A program made the position numbers and the translations under genes. A stretch of 64,000 nucleotides of DNA, from NCBI GenBank assembly GCA_050950425.1, contig JBMNHO010000002.1, positions 1 through 64,000 of the forward strand, written 5' to 3'. The notes beneath the pieces were generated by a model. The model was not told the DNA's origin, did no database searches, and saw nothing but the letters and a program-made list of their open reading frames with translations. Below, piece by piece: positions 35,107 to 43,072 of this stretch. Each line of letters opens with the position of its first letter. The stretch's first letter is position 1. This DNA comes from RGIG529 sp050950425 (lineage in GTDB: Bacteria; Bacillota; Clostridia; Oscillospirales; Oscillospiraceae).

Positions 35107-35937
35107 ATGTTAAAAATCAACGAATCCCTTTGCGTTGGATGCGCCCAATGTGCGTCGGAATGTTTTTATGGCCGTATTTTCATGGATGGGAAAAAAGCGA
35201 AGATGGGAGATGCCCCTTGTTGGGATTGTTACCATTGTATTGGGCTATGTCCCGTAGGAGCCATTTCGGACAACGATGTGGATATGAGCCAGGTGGTGCC
35301 CTATGATGAAAAGACGTTTCGTGTTTCTCCGGGGAACTTAAGCAATTTGATCAAATTTCGCCGCAGCATCCGCGCGTTTGAAAAAACACCTCTTTCTCGG
35401 GGGGATCTCGTTCGCCTTCTGGATGCGGGCCGATATTCTCCTACAGGCGAAAATCGGCAGCCGATCCGTTACATTGTGCTGCAAAACGCATTGCCTGCCG
35501 TGCGGGACGCTGCCATAGAGGCATTCTGGGCAGTGGCCCAGCGGGATGATCCGGAAGAGATTGAACGGGTATACGGAGGCAATCCGGGACACAATGACCA
35601 CTGGAAGCGATGCTACCGGTCTTATCGGGAAGAAGGGAAAGACGGCTTGTTCTACGGCGCGCCTACGGTTGTTTTGGCGGTTGCGCCAAAAGATGAATTG
35701 AGCATCCTTGATGTCGGCATCGCCACATCCAATATTGAGCTGATGGCGGCCGCCAGCGGGTTTGGCACGTGCTATATCGCGTTTTTGCAAATGGCCTGCA
35801 TCGCGGAGCCTAGTCTGCGTGACAAGATGGGCATTGGGCAAGGGGAAGAAATTTTGGCTGTTATGGCCCTTGGCCGCCCGGCGCTCCGGTTTCACAGGAC
35901 AGTACCCAGGAACGAATTAAACGTTGAATGGATATAA
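35107..35937 (+). CDS. Ferredoxin-nitroreductase fusion protein 2
   Basis: 276 residues, same layout as the preceding gene: CVGCAQCASECF and CWDCYHCIGLCP, then FRRSIRAF, SPTGENRQPIRY and a conserved C-terminal GRPALRFHRTVPRNE (the first copy has GRSAVQYFRTVPRRE). Clear tandem duplication with divergence. The two may form a heterodimer, since nitroreductases are dimers with FMN at the interface. AAGAGGAAAAGAGG precedes the ATG. Confidence 0.9.
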   Translation: MLKINESLCVGCAQCASECFYGRIFMDGKKAKMGDAPCWDCYHCIGLCPVGAISDNDVDMSQVVPYDEKTFRVSPGNLSNLIKFRRSIRAFEKTPLSRGDLVRLLDAGRYSPTGENRQPIRYIVLQNALPAVRDAAIEAFWAVAQRDDPEEIERVYGGNPGHNDHWKRCYRSYREEGKDGLFYGAPTVVLAVAPKDELSILDVGIATSNIELMAAASGFGTCYIAFLQMACIAEPSLRDKMGIGQGEEILAVMALGRPALRFHRTVPRNELNVEWI

Positions 35938-35968
35938 GGCAAAACGAAAACCAGAAGGGGAAAAACTT

Positions 35969-36598
35969 ATGAGCAACGCCGCGTTTTCTTTGGAAGAAGT
36001 GCTTTTCTCCGACTCCATGTCGGAGTTTGAAGAGACCGTTTCCAAGTTCGAGCAATCGGTATACATCAAGCTGTGGAGGCAGGCCATGCAGTCTCTTTGT
36101 GTTGAAGTGCTTTACCACAGCAAGTTGCACGGAAAAGGACATATTGAAAGGACGATGCTCTTTGGGGCGCTGCTTGCCATGGAGCAATCGCTCAGCCGGG
36201 CCGATACAGGGCTTCTGCTTTTAGGCTGCAGCTATCACGATGTGGGCCGGGTAAGCGACCGAGTGGACGACGACCACGGCGCACGCAGCGCCAAACAGAT
36301 CGGAGACATTACGGGTCTTCCGGAAGGGGAGGATTTGAACATCCTGCGTGCGATGACGGAGGCCCACTCTTTGGACGATATAGATTTGGATCGGGTCATA
36401 GCCAAATACCCAGTGAAGAATGTGGAAAAAGCCCGGAACCTGGCGCTTCTTTTAAAAGATGCCGATGCCTTGGATCGGGTGCGGATTGCCCATTTGCTGG
36501 ACCCCGGCTATTTTCGGTTTTCCTGCAGCCATGCGCTGCTGCCGTTTGCGTTTCGGTTCTATGAAACACAGCAAACCCTGGCCCAACGGGCGGGCTGA
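35969..36598 (+). CDS. HD-domain phosphohydrolase
   Basis: 209 residues. HD metal motif in GKGHIERT (His), SYHDVGRVSDRVDDDHG (His-Asp) and KDADALDRVR (Asp). Such enzymes hydrolyse phosphate esters of nucleotides; the substrate is unknown. ATG 35969 follows AAGGGG; the in-frame ATG at 35924 lies inside the nitroreductase gene and has no ribosome site. Last gene of the nitroreductase unit, with a terminator at 36660-36712. Confidence 0.88.
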   Translation: MSNAAFSLEEVLFSDSMSEFEETVSKFEQSVYIKLWRQAMQSLCVEVLYHSKLHGKGHIERTMLFGALLAMEQSLSRADTGLLLLGCSYHDVGRVSDRVDDDHGARSAKQIGDITGLPEGEDLNILRAMTEAHSLDDIDLDRVIAKYPVKNVEKARNLALLLKDADALDRVRIAHLLDPGYFRFSCSHALLPFAFRFYETQQTLAQRAG

Positions 36599-36659
36599 GC
36601 AGGGGGCCAAAATTTCTTTGTTGCATCGTCATATACAATAAATGGATTGCCAAAGTCAA

Positions 36660-36717
36660 CGGCAAAAAAGAAACGTACGCCCAGGCCAACCGGCGTGCCT
36701 TTCTTTTTGCCGCTTTT
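36660..36717 (+). terminator. Long imperfect hairpin terminator after the HD gene
   Basis: cggcaaaaaagaaacg-tacgcc (36660-36681) pairs with ggcgt-gcctttctttttgccg (36692-36712), followed by ctttttac. Confidence 0.7.
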
Positions 36718-36876
36718 TACGTTGGAACATCCCAATTTTCTTTTTTAAACATGGCGCCGCAGGAGGGGGACGGAGGACAAGTTGGAAAAAAAGCCGGCTC
36801 TACGATGCGTTGGTTGTGTTTTATAGCATATGGTTTTATACTGGATGAGTGGCTGGACGAACAGGGGGTGAGGTCA

Positions 36877-37461
36877 GTGAATGGTATAAAAACAGGAGCA
36901 TTGATTTGCAGGCTGCGAAAAGAGAAGGGGCTCACGCAGAAACAGCTTGCCCAGGCGCTACATCTCAGCGACCGAACCATTTCCAAATGGGAGAGAGGGC
37001 AGGGGCTTCCCGATGTATCTGTTTTGGGGGCGCTGTCTGACCAATTGGGAGTTCAGGTGGAGCAGATATTGGCAGGAGACCTGCAAACAAAAAAAGTTGA
37101 CGGAGGAAATATGAAGCGAGTGAAGTTTTATGTCTGTCCCAGCTGCGGAAATTTGATGACATCCACCGGAGATGCCGATGTTTCTTGCTGCGGCAGAAAA
37201 TTGTCCCCCCTTGTATTGCAGGAGGGAGACACGTCCCACCATGTGACAGCGGAGAAGATAGAGAACGATATTTATCTTACGTTTTCCCATGAGATGAAAA
37301 AAGAACACTATCTTAATTTCGTGGCCTACGTGGATTACGATCGGATACTGCTGATCCGGCTGTATCCGGAACAGGGCGGCGAAGTGCGGTTTCCCAAAAT
37401 GCACGGGGGAAAACTGTACGTGGGGTGCAGCCGGCACGGGTTGTTTTCTGTGAAACGATAA
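36877..37461 (+). CDS. HTH regulator fused to a complete desulfoferrodoxin-like domain
   Basis: About 194 residues. Xre-type HTH (about 5-60; GLTQKQLAQALHLSDRTISK), linker, then a desulfoferrodoxin-like part. Centre I (rubredoxin-like): CPSC plus CC thirteen residues later. Centre II: HHV, then SHEMKKEH with two His six apart, then CSRH, which is the full His4Cys iron set of superoxide reductases. The Glu-Lys pair that precedes the first His in active superoxide reductase is replaced (TSHHV), so sensing may outweigh catalysis. GTG 36877 with GGGGGTG upstream is the likely start. A redox- or iron-responsive repressor is inferred; targets unknown. Confidence 0.82.
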   Translation: MNGIKTGALICRLRKEKGLTQKQLAQALHLSDRTISKWERGQGLPDVSVLGALSDQLGVQVEQILAGDLQTKKVDGGNMKRVKFYVCPSCGNLMTSTGDADVSCCGRKLSPLVLQEGDTSHHVTAEKIENDIYLTFSHEMKKEHYLNFVAYVDYDRILLIRLYPEQGGEVRFPKMHGGKLYVGCSRHGLFSVKR

Positions 37462-37550
37462 AATCGGGCATGATGTTTTTTCTGAAAAAGAGGGAACCCG
37501 GCATTGTCTGACTAGACGAAAGCCGAGCGGCGCCGGACTGTTTATGTCAT

Positions 37551-37587
37551 AAAAAAGGCGGGCAGCATGTGCTGCCCGCCTTTTTAA
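37551..37587. terminator. Bidirectional terminator between convergent genes
   Basis: A 15-16-bp perfect GC-rich stem (37552-37567 with 37570-37585) with A-run before and T-run after, so it works for the HTH-desulfoferrodoxin gene and for the uracil permease gene. Confidence 0.9.
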
Positions 37588-37644
37588 GCGGCGATAGAAC
37601 TTAAGTCTGGGGAAAGCATATCAAGAACGGCGGTTTGGAAAAGC

Positions 37645-38976
37645 CTACACTTCTTCCCCCTGGGACAGAGATTCTTCCGTTTCTGTACTGAATTCGTAAT
37701 CTTTTCCGGGCAAGATGGCGTTGGTGATAATACCGACCACAGAAGCAACGGCCAGGCCGCCGAAGGAAAGCGTGACACTGCCAAGCTGGAAGATGAGGGG
37801 AGACGCGTTGAAGCCCAGACCACAGACGAAAATAAGGGCAGCCACCAAGACGTTTCGAGATTTTGAAAAATCAACATGGTGTTCTGTCACGTTCCGCAGA
37901 CCCACGGCGGAAATCATGCCGTACAGGATAAAGGAAACGCCTCCGATGATGGCAGTTGGGATGGTGCTGATGAGGTCAGAAAAGGTGGACACAAGGGAAA
38001 GGACAACCGTCATAATCGCCGCAATGACCATTACGTTGGGGTCGTAAACCTTGGTAAGCGCCACCACGCCGGTGTTTTCGCTGTAGGTCGTGTTGGCGGG
38101 GCCGCCGATGAGGCCGGCAAAGCTTGTCGCAAGGCCGTCTCCCAAAAGGGTTCTGGCGAGGCCGGGGTCCGCCATATAGTTCTTTCCGCAAGTTGCGCTG
38201 ATGGCGGCGATGTCGCCGATGTGTTCGATCATGGCGGCAAGGGCGACCACGACGAAGCTGATGATAGCCCCCACTTCAAATTTTGGGAGCATAAACCCGG
38301 GAAGGGCGACCCCGGTGGTTTCCAGCAGCGGGGTGAAGTCCACCCAAGGCACACCGCATGCGGTTACAATAATGGCAATGAGATAGGCGCCAAAAATGGC
38401 GATTAAGATGGGAACAATTTTAATCATACCCCGGCCCCATGTCGAGCAAATGATCAAGATAGCCATGGTAATGACGGCCAAACCCCAGTTGCTGCTGGCC
38501 ATATCAAGACCAGTGGGCGCCAAGATCAGGCCAATGAGAATAATAATAGGACCGGTGACAACAGGGGGGAATAGCTTCATAATCCGCTTGATGCCGAAAA
38601 GTTTGATCAAAACAGCCAACAGAACGTAGACACCGCCGGCGCAAACTACGCCGCCTAAGGCGTAAGGCAATTTTTCCGTGTTGGGAATTGCGTTGCCAAA
38701 GGCATCTTGCAGCAGAGGCGCCACCGTGCCGAATGCGGCGAGAAAGGCAAAGGAAGAGCCAAGAAAAACAGGAACTTTGTTTTTGGTTATCAGATGAAAC
38801 AGGAGTGTGCCGATTCCGGCGCAGAACAAGGTGGCGGAAACGCTGAGACCGGTGAGGATGGGTACTAAAATGGTAGCACCGAACATGGCAAAGACATGCT
38901 GCAGGCCAAGCACCATCATTTTTCCCGTCCCAAGCTCTTGAAATCCGTTGGTCACGCTAGATACATTTTTGTTCAT
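37645..38976 (-). CDS. uraA: Uracil permease (NCS2 family)
   Basis: About 443 residues with 12-14 membrane segments. Starts with the family region MVLGLQHVFAMFGATILVP; the later EHIGDI segment carries the conserved Glu/His and NTTYSENTG the ligand loop of UraA. Imports uracil by proton symport. ATG 38976 is used with GAAAGGG upstream. Not linked to pyr genes, but a cytidine deaminase gene lies just beyond it. No riboswitch or PyrR hairpin seen in its leader. Confidence 0.92.
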   Translation of the reverse strand: MNKNVSSVTNGFQELGTGKMMVLGLQHVFAMFGATILVPILTGLSVSATLFCAGIGTLLFHLITKNKVPVFLGSSFAFLAAFGTVAPLLQDAFGNAIPNTEKLPYALGGVVCAGGVYVLLAVLIKLFGIKRIMKLFPPVVTGPIIILIGLILAPTGLDMASSNWGLAVITMAILIICSTWGRGMIKIVPILIAIFGAYLIAIIVTACGVPWVDFTPLLETTGVALPGFMLPKFEVGAIISFVVVALAAMIEHIGDIAAISATCGKNYMADPGLARTLLGDGLATSFAGLIGGPANTTYSENTGVVALTKVYDPNVMVIAAIMTVVLSLVSTFSDLISTIPTAIIGGVSFILYGMISAVGLRNVTEHHVDFSKSRNVLVAALIFVCGLGFNASPLIFQLGSVTLSFGGLAVASVVGIITNAILPGKDYEFSTETEESLSQGEEV

Positions 38977-39134
38977 ATGTAGATACAACCCTTTCTTCAT
39001 GTTCATCATGCAATGAGAGCCAATTGACAACACGACATCAATCGACTTATTTCACGCCAGTTTAGCATTATATCGTTTTTACCGGACAATTGCAAGAAAG
39101 ACCTTGGAGAAAGGGAAGAAAAGATAAAAGAGAT

Positions 39135-39164
39135 TTGCCAGGGAAAGGAATCGTATGGTATAAT
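39135..39164 (+). promoter_or_regulatory. Sigma-A promoter of the gtrA-cdd unit
   Basis: -35 TTGCCA (39135-39140), 18-bp spacer, -10 TATAAT (39159-39164), start near 39171. Confidence 0.65.
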
Positions 39165-39237
39165 GTCAAATCATATGTGACGTTCGATAAAAAAGGAGCA
39201 GGAAACAGAACCGGCGCCGTGAAAGAAGGAAGAAAAC

Positions 39238-39666
39238 ATGAAGTGCAAGGAGTTTCTGATTAAATATAAAAAAATCATCATATATTACATCATAGGAATT
39301 GTAAATACACTGGTGGATTTTGCTGTGTACAGCGCGGTACTTTTTTTCACAAAGATGCCCGTTCCAAGCCAGGCAGCCGGGTATTCGATAGGCGTTTTAT
39401 GCAGTTTTTACTTAAACCGAGGCATTACCTTCCGCGCGGAAAAAGGAGGCAGCCCGCTGCTGCAGTTTTTGCGGTTTATGCTGGTGAATTTGGTCAGCCT
39501 CGGCATCAGCTTGGGTAGCATCTACCTGCTGACAGATTGCCTGGGGATCAATGGATATCTGGCGAAGGTTCCCATTTCGCTGATTACATCTCTTATTAAC
39601 TATTTTGGGTACAAAATTTTAGTATTCAAAGGAGAAAAACAGGAGGGAGCATCTCATGACGCATGA
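39238..39666 (+). CDS. GtrA-family membrane protein
   Basis: 142 residues, four membrane helices (about 15-35, 42-62, 80-100, 110-130). Starts KYKKIIIYYIIGIVNT and contains SFYLNRGITFR, typical of GtrA flippase-like proteins that move lipid-linked sugars for wall polymers. No glycosyltransferase partner nearby. Overlaps cdd by 11 bases. Confidence 0.88.
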   Translation: MKCKEFLIKYKKIIIYYIIGIVNTLVDFAVYSAVLFFTKMPVPSQAAGYSIGVLCSFYLNRGITFRAEKGGSPLLQFLRFMLVNLVSLGISLGSIYLLTDCLGINGYLAKVPISLITSLINYFGYKILVFKGEKQEGASHDA

Positions 39667-40045
39667 AAAGCTGGTGCAAGCGGCGCAGGAAGCGTTGCCT
39701 TTTGCGTATGCGCCGTATTCTAATTTTCAAGTGGGCGCCGCGTTGCTTTGTGCCGATGGAACCGTTTATACAGGGTGCAACGTGGAAAATGCCGCCTTTG
39801 GCGCCGGAATCTGCGCGGAGCGGGTGGCGCTTGGAAAGGCGGTAAGCGAAGGGAAACGGGATTTTCTTTCTCTGGCAGTTGTCTCCCGGGGAGATGCGTA
39901 TTGCGTACCTTGCGGGATTTGCCGCCAGATGTTTTGGGAGTTTTCCAAGGAGCTGCTGGTGCTTTGCGCCAACGGCAGCGGGGCATTTGTTTCCTATTCC
40001 ATAAAAGAGCTCCTGCCCCATGCATTTGGAGATTTTCGCGCCTGA
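39656..40045 (+). CDS. cdd: Cytidine deaminase
   Basis: 129 residues. Zinc site: CAER (Cys and Glu) and PCGICRQ; substrate loop GCNVENAAFGAG. Deaminates cytidine and deoxycytidine for pyrimidine salvage, which fits the uracil permease nearby. Family length is met. GGAGGGAGCATCTC precedes the ATG. Confidence 0.95.
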   Translation: MTHEKLVQAAQEALPFAYAPYSNFQVGAALLCADGTVYTGCNVENAAFGAGICAERVALGKAVSEGKRDFLSLAVVSRGDAYCVPCGICRQMFWEFSKELLVLCANGSGAFVSYSIKELLPHAFGDFRA

Positions 40046-40108
40046 TGGATGTCCCCTGCATAAAGGGAAGGGAAGCCGGACAGACTATTATGGAATGGAG
40101 GTCTGACA

Positions 40109-40552
40109 ATGGTACAAATGACAAAAGAGCAGTACCTGGCTTACGTGGAAGGGAAAGCGAAAAAATCACCGATTGTTAAGAACGTCTGTTTGGCGTTTTT
40201 GGTGGGCGGTTTGATCTGTGTGCTGGGACAGGGACTGTTGAATCTATATTCCTTTTGGGGTATGGAGAACATGGCGGCTTCCACGCTGGTATCCGTTACC
40301 CTTGTGTTTCTTTCCGCTCTGTTTACCGGACTTGATTTGTATGATAAATTGGCAAAGCATGCAGGCGCAGGAACCTTGGTCCCCATTACCGGTTTTGCCA
40401 ATGCCATTGTTTCCCCGGCATTGGAATTTCAAAGTGAGGGCTTCATCATGGGGATGAGCGCGAAGCTGTTTACCATTGCGGGGCCGGTTTTGGTATTTGG
40501 CATTACAGCCAGCGTGATTTATGGGCTTATTTTGGCTATTTTCGGTTTTTGA
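40109..40552 (+). CDS. spoVAC: SpoVAC-type spore inner-membrane protein
   Basis: 147 residues, four or five membrane helices. LDLYDKLAKHAGAGTLVPITGFANAI is split by a turn and is the SpoVAC hallmark (here abbreviated: LDLYDKLAKHAG, then PITGFANA). SpoVAC forms a mechanosensitive channel for Ca-dipicolinate uptake and release. The usual spoVAD and spoVAE neighbours are absent and a terminator follows at once. TGGAGGTC precedes the ATG. Expression by SigG is expected for the family; I did not confirm a SigG promoter. Confidence 0.9.
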   Translation: MVQMTKEQYLAYVEGKAKKSPIVKNVCLAFLVGGLICVLGQGLLNLYSFWGMENMAASTLVSVTLVFLSALFTGLDLYDKLAKHAGAGTLVPITGFANAIVSPALEFQSEGFIMGMSAKLFTIAGPVLVFGITASVIYGLILAIFGF

Positions 40553-40560
40553 ATACAGTA

Positions 40561-40616
40561 AAATGCTCCCTTCCCATACGCACGTCATGCGTGCAAGGAC
40601 GGGAGTATTCTTTTTT
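40561..40616 (+). terminator. Terminator after spoVAC
   Basis: Outer stem aatgctcccttcc / gggagtatt enclosing an inner hairpin (cgcac / gtgcg), then six Ts. Confidence 0.75.
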
Positions 40617-40683
40617 ATGATTATAACGCGGTTGGCCAGGTGATTGAAAAAGCCGGCGGGGAGGCTGATGGTGCCTTCCGCGT

Positions 40684-40720
40684 AAAAAAACTGCCACGGC
40701 CGATCGACCGTGACAGTTTT
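40684..40720 (-). terminator. Terminator of the ferritin gene
   Basis: aaactgccacgg (40688-40699) pairs with ccgtgacagttt (40708-40719), one mismatch; on the minus strand a T-run follows. Confidence 0.75.
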
Positions 40721-40753
40721 CAATCAAAGCATTCTGGTTGGGACAGATCGAGG

Positions 40754-41266
40754 CTACAGCACAAGCGAGGGAGCGGTGTACACCCGAGCGGCCATTTCCT
40801 GATCCAGCATATACAGGCCCTTGGGGTCGGAACCGAACAACTCCATTTTTTTAATCAAATCGGTGGCGTTGGTTTCTTCTTCTCCCTGTTCCTTCACAAA
40901 CCAATCTAAAAACTGCATGGTACGGAAATCTTTTACACTGTAAGCGGCTTCGTAGATGGTATGAATCAGCGCTGTCACATACTGTTCATGGGCGAGGCCG
41001 GCCTTCAGGGGATCCATAGGCGCATTCATTACGGTAGAGGGCTTGTCAATGGCCTCCAGTGTCACCTTCATGTCGTTATTTTGCAGGTACTGCACGAACA
41101 GCATCGCGTGGTCTCTCTCTTCCTGCGCCTGGATTTTATACCAGTTGGCAAAACCGTTGAGACCCTCATCCGTGTAGAAGTTGGCGTAGTCCAAATAGAG
41201 ATAGGCAGAGAAGAGCTCTTTATTTACCTGTGTGTTCAGCAAAGCTGCTACTTTTTCATTCAACAT
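40754..41266 (-). CDS. Ferritin (bacterial non-haem, FtnA type)
   Basis: About 170 residues. Ferroxidase ligands are visible: KELFSAYLYLDYANFY (Glu near 17), QAQEERDHAMLF (Glu and His near 50-53), YEAAYSV (Glu near 94) and EQGEEET. Stores iron and removes hydrogen peroxide. ATG 41266 has AAGGAG nine bases upstream; the ATG at 41275 touches the ribosome site. Single gene. Confidence 0.93.
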   Translation of the reverse strand: MLNEKVAALLNTQVNKELFSAYLYLDYANFYTDEGLNGFANWYKIQAQEERDHAMLFVQYLQNNDMKVTLEAIDKPSTVMNAPMDPLKAGLAHEQYVTALIHTIYEAAYSVKDFRTMQFLDWFVKEQGEEETNATDLIKKMELFGSDPKGLYMLDQEMAARVYTAPSLVL

Positions 41267-41471
41267 TATCAACATCTCCTTTTGAGTGGAACAAGTGTAT
41301 TGTTACATGAACGATACACAATGTCCTAAACCATACGTTATCAATTTAGTATAATACGAAAAGCGGGAAAAAGCAAGAGAAGGGGGGCTTGTTTCCGAGA
41401 AACGGTGGAAGTTACTCTGTTTTCATGAGAAAAAGTGGTGGAAAGTTTCACTACCATTTCTGTTTCATTTG

Positions 41472-41480
41472 TGTTATAAT
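41472..41480 (+). promoter_or_regulatory. Extended -10 promoter of the first carD gene
   Basis: TGTTATAAT (TGn plus TATAAT, -10 at 41475-41480) with a poor -35; about 110 bases before the carD ATG. Confidence 0.5.
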
Positions 41481-41592
41481 AGAGAAGTAGCGTACTGTTT
41501 TTGACAAAGATAAGTCCGGTTGTCAAAGCGGTGCGCTGGTTTCGTTTGAAAAGCGGCCTGATCAGGTGAAGGCGATAGGAGGGAAAATGACG

Positions 41593-42129
41593 ATGTTTCA
41601 AAAGGGCGAGTATATCATGTACAGTAACATCGGGGTTTGCCAAGTGAAGGACATAGGCGCGCCAACCGAAGTTGCTGTTGACAATTCCAAACGGATGTAT
41701 TATACGCTGTGCCCTGTTTACCAAGCGGGGATCATATACATTCCGGTGGATACCAAAGTGTTTATGCGCCCCCTGCTTAAAAAAGAGGAAGTCATGGAAC
41801 TCATCGAACGAATTCCGGAAATTGAAGAAGATCGAGTGGAAAACTCCAATTTGCGGATTCTTTCCGACCGGTACGAGGCGTCATTCCGCACACACGCTTG
41901 TGAAGATTTGATCCAATTGATTAAGACGATCCATGTCAAAGAGAAAGCGGTGCGGCAAAATGGACGACAGCTGGGTCAGACAGACCAACGATATTTTAAA
42001 CGGGCAGAGGAGCTTTTATACGGCGAATTTGCCGTTGTGCTGGAATTGCCGCTGGAAGAGGTGCGCCCATATATGGAGCGGGTGCTCCATCAGCGGTGTG
42101 AAAAACCCGAGGCAGACCGGGAAGGATAA
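41593..42129 (+). CDS. CarD/CdnL-family RNA polymerase-binding regulator 1
   Basis: About 178 residues. N-terminal CarD RNA polymerase-interaction domain (FQKGEYIMYSNIGVCQV, YIPVDTK) and a helical C-terminal domain with RAEELLYGEFAV, which contacts the promoter. Members stabilise open complexes. ATG 41593 has AGGAGGG nine bases upstream; ATG 41587 is too near. A second family member lies at 59500-59979. Confidence 0.88.
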   Translation: MFQKGEYIMYSNIGVCQVKDIGAPTEVAVDNSKRMYYTLCPVYQAGIIYIPVDTKVFMRPLLKKEEVMELIERIPEIEEDRVENSNLRILSDRYEASFRTHACEDLIQLIKTIHVKEKAVRQNGRQLGQTDQRYFKRAEELLYGEFAVVLELPLEEVRPYMERVLHQRCEKPEADREG

Positions 42130-42833
42130 CGGCGCATATGCAGAACCCATTCGTCGGATGGTGCAACTTTTTTACGCTGTCCGGATATACATGTCTTCCC
42201 ATTCGAAAGAGTTCTTTTCCCCAAAGGTGGAAAACAAAGGAGAGCCCAGCAATGTGTCTGTATGGCATTGCCGGGCTCTTTTTCGTCGAAAAGGAACAGG
42301 ATGCGTGGTCAATCAGCGCTCATCAACAAGGCAGAAAAACAAGGCTCCCCGACGACATGCAGCAATGCAACGTGACCATGGGCTTGTTTCCTGTTTTGAA
42401 TGGCGTAAGACCAAGATGGGGAACATGAAATTTTTTAGAAGTTTTCCGCCGGCCATATTTTCCAAAAGGCTTGACGTTGCTTGGAAATCAAGATAAACTG
42501 ATGTCAGATGGGTCAATTGCAAACGGGTTTTCCCCTGGCCATTCACGCTTCGGTTCAGGGCTCCCTTTGCCAAAGGTGCTTTCCGGGTTTTCTGCTATGC
42601 CAAATTTGTCGTTTTTCATTGCATGTTCGGGCAAAGATTTGAGGCCATCCGCGTTTGCGGGTGTGTTTGGAATTGCTTGGAACACATGTTAATTTAGCGC
42701 AAGGCAAACCGCCAAACACAAATTATACACAACGCGACAAAAATATCGGGCTTTAAAAAGAATTGGAACTTCAGAAGTTGGCAAAATAGGGACGAGGAAA
42801 GGCCTCAATTCGTATTTTGAAAGGACGATAGTT
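42130..42833. other. 704-base interval with one terminator and one doubtful ORF
   Basis: Besides the carD terminator (42238-42284) I see no convincing gene. A minus-strand frame 42488-42685 (65 codons, GTG start) reads a Pro/Asn/Lys-rich hydrophilic peptide with a coding-like look (ENPESTFGKGSPEPKREW) but has no ribosome site. The ferredoxin promoter must lie near the right end but no clear -35/-10 pair stands out. Confidence 0.4.
42238..42284 (+). terminator. Terminator of the first carD gene
   Basis: gagcccagcaatg pairs with cattgccgggctc (one wobble), followed by five Ts. Confidence 0.8.
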
Positions 42834-43022
42834 ATGAAAGCAACACTAGACAAAACAGGATGTATTGCATGTGGTCTCTGCGTTGACACTTGTCCAGAAG
42901 TGTTCCGCATGGGGGAAGACGGTCTAGCCGAGGTATATCTGGAAGAGATTCCGAAGGACGCTGAAAAAAACGCGGAAGAAGCCAGAGAAGGATGCCCTGT
43001 TTCTGTCATCACGATTGAGTAA
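42834..43022 (+). CDS. Single-cluster [4Fe-4S] ferredoxin
   Basis: 62 residues. CIACGLCVDTCPEVF at the N-terminus and CPVSVI at the C-terminus supply the cluster cysteines; acidic surface (pI low). GAAAGGACGATAGTT precedes the ATG. It lies 50 bases before the hydrogenase gene and is its probable redox partner. Confidence 0.92.
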   Translation: MKATLDKTGCIACGLCVDTCPEVFRMGEDGLAEVYLEEIPKDAEKNAEEAREGCPVSVITIE

Positions 43023-43072
43023 CAGAAACAGATTGCAGCCAGCCAGATCAAAATGGAAAGCGAGGGAGAACC

